A DNA stretch of 15,876 bases, from assembly GCA_947377705.1 (NCBI GenBank), contig CANCGU010000036.1, forward strand, positions 1-15,876, written 5' to 3'. Under the pieces are notes generated by a model. That model saw only the letters and a list, made by a program, of their open reading frames with translations. It did not search any database and was not told the origin of the DNA. Below, in pieces: positions 13,574 through 15,876 of the stretch. This DNA comes from Comamonadaceae bacterium (GTDB lineage: Bacteria > Pseudomonadota > Gammaproteobacteria > Burkholderiales > Burkholderiaceae). How positions within the stretch are numbered: the stretch's first letter is position 1; every line of letters begins with the position of its first letter. The position numbers were made by a program, and so were the translations under genes.

Positions 13574-14221
13574 ATGCTATTTGGAAAGTTGCTGCCCACC
13601 GAGGGCAATTTTTTCGTCATGTTCAACCAGCACGCTGATCGCATCGTCGAAGCTGCGCATGCTTTTTCAAATTTGGTGGCCAATTACGGTGACGCCAATT
13701 TGCGTGACAAATACAACCAAGAGGTAGACAACGCTGAGCGTGCCGCTGATCGCATCACACACGAGTGCAATGTGGCGATTCACAAAACCTTCATCACCCC
13801 CATTGACCGCGAGCAAATTCACTCGCTCATCAACACCATGGACGATGTGGCCGATTTGATTCAAGACAGTGCTGAAACCATGGCTTTGTATGACGTGCGC
13901 GTCATGAATGAAGAGATCGTGCGTTTGACCGACCTGAGCTTGAAGTGTTGCGAGCGCCTGCGCGATGCGGTGTACATGTTGGAAAAAATCTCTGACCACA
14001 ACACGGCAGAAGCGGCCCTCAAGACGTGTGAAGAAATCGACAAGCTCGAGTCAGATGCCGATCGCGTGATGCGCAGTGCGATGAGCAAGTTGTTTCGCGA
14101 AGAGCCTGATGTGCGTGAAGTGATCAAACTCAAAGCCATTTACCAATTGTTGGAAACCATCACGGACAAGTGTGAAGACGTAGCCAACTTGATCGAGGGC
14201 ATCGTCCTCGAAAACTCTTAA
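13574..14221 (+). CDS. DUF47 / PhoU-like phosphate transport accessory protein
   Basis: The product of 215 residues is almost wholly helical and acidic, with repeated heptad-like patterns. The segments FFVMFNQHADRIVEAAHAF (13-31), NAERAADRITHECNVAIHKTFITPIDREQIHSLINTMDDVADLIQD and LETITDKCEDVANLIEGIVLENS at the end are typical of the PhoU-related DUF47 family (Pit accessory proteins). ExxxD/DxxxD patterns that bind metal clusters in PhoU-like proteins are visible, for example D86-D87 to D90 and E203-D204. It is cytoplasmic and is thought to modulate the adjacent PiT carrier. AGGAG (13563-13567) lies six bases before the ATG. The PiT gene begins 13 bases after the stop, so the pair is one operon. 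It corresponds to orfA in the rhizobial orfA-pit operon. Confidence 0.92.
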   Translation: MLFGKLLPTEGNFFVMFNQHADRIVEAAHAFSNLVANYGDANLRDKYNQEVDNAERAADRITHECNVAIHKTFITPIDREQIHSLINTMDDVADLIQDSAETMALYDVRVMNEEIVRLTDLSLKCCERLRDAVYMLEKISDHNTAEAALKTCEEIDKLESDADRVMRSAMSKLFREEPDVREVIKLKAIYQLLETITDKCEDVANLIEGIVLENS

Positions 14222-14234
14222 GCACGAGCGCCGT

Positions 14235-15245
14235 ATGGAAACCGTACAAACCGCCTTTTGGGTGGTCGCTTTGTTGGTGGTGTTGGCCCTGATGTTCGAT
14301 TTCATGAACGGCTTTCACGACGCTGCCAATTCAATTGCGACTGTGGTGTCAACGGGAGTGTTAAAGCCCGGTCAGGCCGTGTTGTTTGCTGCCTTCTTTA
14401 ACTTCGTCGCCATTTTCATTTTCCATTTGAGCGTTGCTGCCACTGTGGGCAAAGGGATCGTGCAGCCCGGCATCGTGGACACCCATGTGGTGTTTGGGGC
14501 GCTGGTGGGGGCGATCACTTGGAACGTCATCACTTGGTACTACGGCATACCCAGTAGTTCGTCGCATGCGCTGATTGGTGGTATTTCGGGTGCTGTGATT
14601 GCCAAAGCAGGTACGGGCGCCTTGATTTCTGCTGGCATTTTCAAGACCGTGGCGTTTATTTTTGTGTCGCCTTTGTTGGGCTTCACCCTTGGTTCGTTGA
14701 TGATGGTAGCGGTGGCTTGGATTTTCCGCAGCTTCCGTCCTTCACGCGTGGACAAGTGGTTCCGTCGCTTGCAACTGGTGTCTGCGGGCGCTTACAGCTT
14801 GGGCCACGGCGGTAACGATGCGCAAAAAACCATTGGCATCATTTGGATGTTGCTGCTGGCCACAGGCTATGCCTCAGCCGAGGACAAGTCACCACCCAGC
14901 TGGACCATCGTGAGTTGCTACATGGCGATTGGCTTGGGCACCATGTTTGGTGGCTGGCGCATTGTGAAGACCATGGGTCAAAAGATCACCAAGCTCAAGC
15001 CAGTGGGTGGCTTTTGCGCGGAAACAGGCGGTGCCATGACGTTGTTCTTGGCGACAGGCCTGGGTATCCCCGTTTCAACGACGCACACCATCACTGGGGC
15101 CATCGTGGGCGTGGGCTCCACGCAACGCGCCAGTGCGGTTCGTTGGGGGGTGGCCGGCGGTATTGTGTGGGCTTGGATTTTGACGATTCCCGCCAGCGCC
15201 TTTGTGGCTGGCGTGGCGTATTGGATCAGCCTGCAGATTTTTTAA
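14235..15245 (+). CDS. pit: Inorganic phosphate transporter, PiT family
   Basis: This 336-residue inner-membrane carrier of the PiT family takes up phosphate (in bacteria usually as a metal-phosphate complex) driven by ion gradients. The family's internal duplication is clear: GFHDAANSIAT (26-36) with SSSSHALIGG (107-116) in the first half, and GHGGNDAQKTIG (190-201) with PVSTTHTITGAI (279-290) in the second. About ten membrane helices can be read. It is of the short type, without the large middle loop of E. coli PitA (about 500 residues). The charged loop at 164-180 (RSFRPSRVDKWFRRLQ) is probably cytoplasmic. It is cotranscribed with the DUF47 gene. Its stop codon directly abuts that of the convergent TM2 gene, with no terminator between them. 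Confidence 0.95.
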   Translation: METVQTAFWVVALLVVLALMFDFMNGFHDAANSIATVVSTGVLKPGQAVLFAAFFNFVAIFIFHLSVAATVGKGIVQPGIVDTHVVFGALVGAITWNVITWYYGIPSSSSHALIGGISGAVIAKAGTGALISAGIFKTVAFIFVSPLLGFTLGSLMMVAVAWIFRSFRPSRVDKWFRRLQLVSAGAYSLGHGGNDAQKTIGIIWMLLLATGYASAEDKSPPSWTIVSCYMAIGLGTMFGGWRIVKTMGQKITKLKPVGGFCAETGGAMTLFLATGLGIPVSTTHTITGAIVGVGSTQRASAVRWGVAGGIVWAWILTIPASAFVAGVAYWISLQIF

Positions 15246-15692
15246 TTATTCTGACAGCTCTTTGGCCGCTTCGATTTGGTATTCGAAGTAGCGTTGAAAG
15301 CTGAACACGATGCTCGACATCAGCACCGTGGTGCCAATCAACAAGGCAAATGCAATCGCACCGATGGTCAACCAATTGGTTTGACCCGCCGGTGCGTTGT
15401 TGTTTTCGGGGCCGTTGAAGCGGGCGTTCCAAGCCTCGGGGGTCATCAAACCATAAACAATAGCGTTCAAGGCGCAGGCCGCAAAGGTGAAGCCTGCGAT
15501 GGGGATGAGCCACCAACTGGCCACATCGTCTAAGCCGTATTGCTGGACCCGCTCGACTCCGTAAAAGCCCAGGGCCGTTGGAATGGGTAACAACCAGCCC
15601 AGGGTGTCCCACAGGCCAAACAGGTAAAAGCGGTGAAGCCCAAAAGGCCCGCCCAAGAAGGCCAACCAGGCCGCGATGGTTTTGTTTTTCAT
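15246..15692 (-). CDS. TM2-domain membrane protein, function unknown
   Basis: The product has 148 residues. The N-terminal TM2 domain reads AAWLAFLGGPFGLHRFYLFGLWDTLGWLLPIP (7-38), with the GGxxGxHRFYL turn between two hydrophobic stretches. Further membrane segments lie at about 60-82 and 107-131, giving about four helices, with a polar loop rich in N, P and G (86-106) between them. The C-terminus is acidic. The function of TM2 proteins in bacteria is unknown. The ATG at 15692 was chosen because the TM2 domain starts there; upstream frame to 15785 would cover the rpsP promoter. No Shine-Dalgarno is present, and TACACT (15704-15699 on the minus strand) stands six bases before the ATG, so a leaderless transcript is possible. 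It is divergent from rpsP and convergent with pit. Confidence 0.82.
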   Translation of the reverse strand: MKNKTIAAWLAFLGGPFGLHRFYLFGLWDTLGWLLPIPTALGFYGVERVQQYGLDDVASWWLIPIAGFTFAACALNAIVYGLMTPEAWNARFNGPENNNAPAGQTNWLTIGAIAFALLIGTTVLMSSIVFSFQRYFEYQIEAAKELSE

Positions 15693-15716
15693 AGCTTGAG
15701 TGTAGAGCGCTATAAT
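15688..15716 (+). promoter_or_regulatory. rpsP promoter
   Basis: TATAAT (15711-15716) is a perfect -10 box, with TTCATA (15688-15693, four of six matches) 17 bases upstream as -35. The -35 overlaps the start codon of the divergent TM2 gene. The predicted leader is about 77 bases, long for this window. Confidence 0.7.
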
Positions 15717-15742
15717 GGAGAGCTTTTCAGCGTGTCGCAGGC

Positions 15743-15793
15743 CGGGTGGCTTAGCGCGTGTCTCAAACGTTGAAAAAATTTCCACCCGAAGGA
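15743..15793 (+). promoter_or_regulatory. Potential leader hairpin next to the rpsP ribosome binding site
   Basis: CGGGTGG (15743-15749) is perfectly complementary to CCACCCG (15782-15788). The right arm ends on the first base of the ribosome binding site GAAGGA (15788-15793), six bases before the ATG. The pairing is exact; its use as a translational switch is inference. Confidence 0.4.
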
Positions 15794-15799
15794 TTCATC

Positions 15800-15876
15800 A
15801 TGGTCGTCATCCGACTTTCACGCGGCGGTTCTAAAGCCCGTCCGTTTTTTAACATTGTTGTAGCCGACAAGCGCGA
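15800..15876 (+). CDS. rpsP: 30S ribosomal protein S16 (partial, N-terminus only)
   Basis: The first 25 codons are present and the window ends inside the gene. The start [20 protein letters not shown] is the S16 N-terminus (VxIRLxRxGxKxxPFYxIVVAD). S16 is a 16S rRNA-binding protein of the 30S body. The ATG at 15800 has GAAGGA six bases upstream. In most proteobacteria rpsP leads rpsP-rimM-trmD-rplS, which would lie beyond this window. Confidence 0.93.
   Translation, partial: MVVIRLSRGGSKARPFFNIVVADKR

Noticed and set aside
15741..15798. tRNA-like 5' half in the rpsP leader (GCCGGGTGGCTTAGCGCG)
   Set aside because: The D-arm-like bases are there, but no anticodon stem, T-loop or matching acceptor end follows within the 50 bases before the rpsP ATG.
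1..15876. CRISPR arrays, insertion sequences, phage genes, toxin-antitoxin pairs, long tandem repeats
   Set aside because: They were looked for by eye on both strands. No regularly spaced repeats, transposase motifs, integrase or small toxin-like gene pairs were seen, and every gap between genes is under 300 bases.

Overview
The window looks like core chromosome of a betaproteobacterium in the order Burkholderiales, most likely the family Comamonadaceae. The basis is moderately high GC in the genes, a DUF3579 gene between the arginine genes and rpsT, and the gene order purM / AI-2E-type exporter / hda / HAD phosphatase / pcnB / folK, which I recall as typical of that group. No tRNA, rRNA, insertion sequence, prophage or CRISPR array is visible. 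The genus cannot be set from this sequence alone.

Layout. (1) 65-1303: FAD-dependent monooxygenase. Its 3' end runs into a very AT-rich stretch that precedes a small secreted outer-membrane beta-barrel gene (1379-1978). (2) 2056-4501, minus strand: a tightly coupled set argD, argF and a small CxxCxxCC protein, whose start and stop codons overlap. (3) 4698-5018: DUF3579 protein of unknown function. (4) 5141-5440, minus: rpsT. (5) 5513-7831: murJ and a SirB1-type protein. (6) 7872-8903, minus: purM. (7) 8998-13475: exporter-like membrane protein, hda, HAD phosphatase, pcnB and folK in one close-packed row. (8) 13574-15245: PhoU-like DUF47 protein and PiT phosphate transporter, preceded by a three-unit Pho-box-like repeat. 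(9) 15246-15692, minus: TM2-domain membrane protein. (10) 15800 to the window end: the first 25 codons of rpsP.

How they work together. The arginine genes supply two consecutive steps of the pathway (acetylornithine transaminase and ornithine carbamoyltransferase). murJ moves lipid II across the membrane for peptidoglycan synthesis. The hda-to-folK row mixes replication control, RNA polyadenylation and folate synthesis, and looks joined by transcription rather than by one pathway. The DUF47-PiT pair is a phosphate uptake unit whose promoter carries a PhoB-like site placed where repression is more likely than activation.

Most of the window is ordinary housekeeping sequence. I did not find a convincing new multi-gene system. 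The observations most worth a second look are regulatory: the triple GTCAT repeat upstream of the phosphate genes, two divergent promoters in which a ribosomal-protein -10 box lies back to back with a TACACT box six bases from an SD-less start codon (murJ and the TM2 gene), a leader hairpin touching the rpsP ribosome binding site, and the AT-rich junction around the beta-barrel gene. Three perfect-stem hairpins act as shared two-way terminators between convergent genes.
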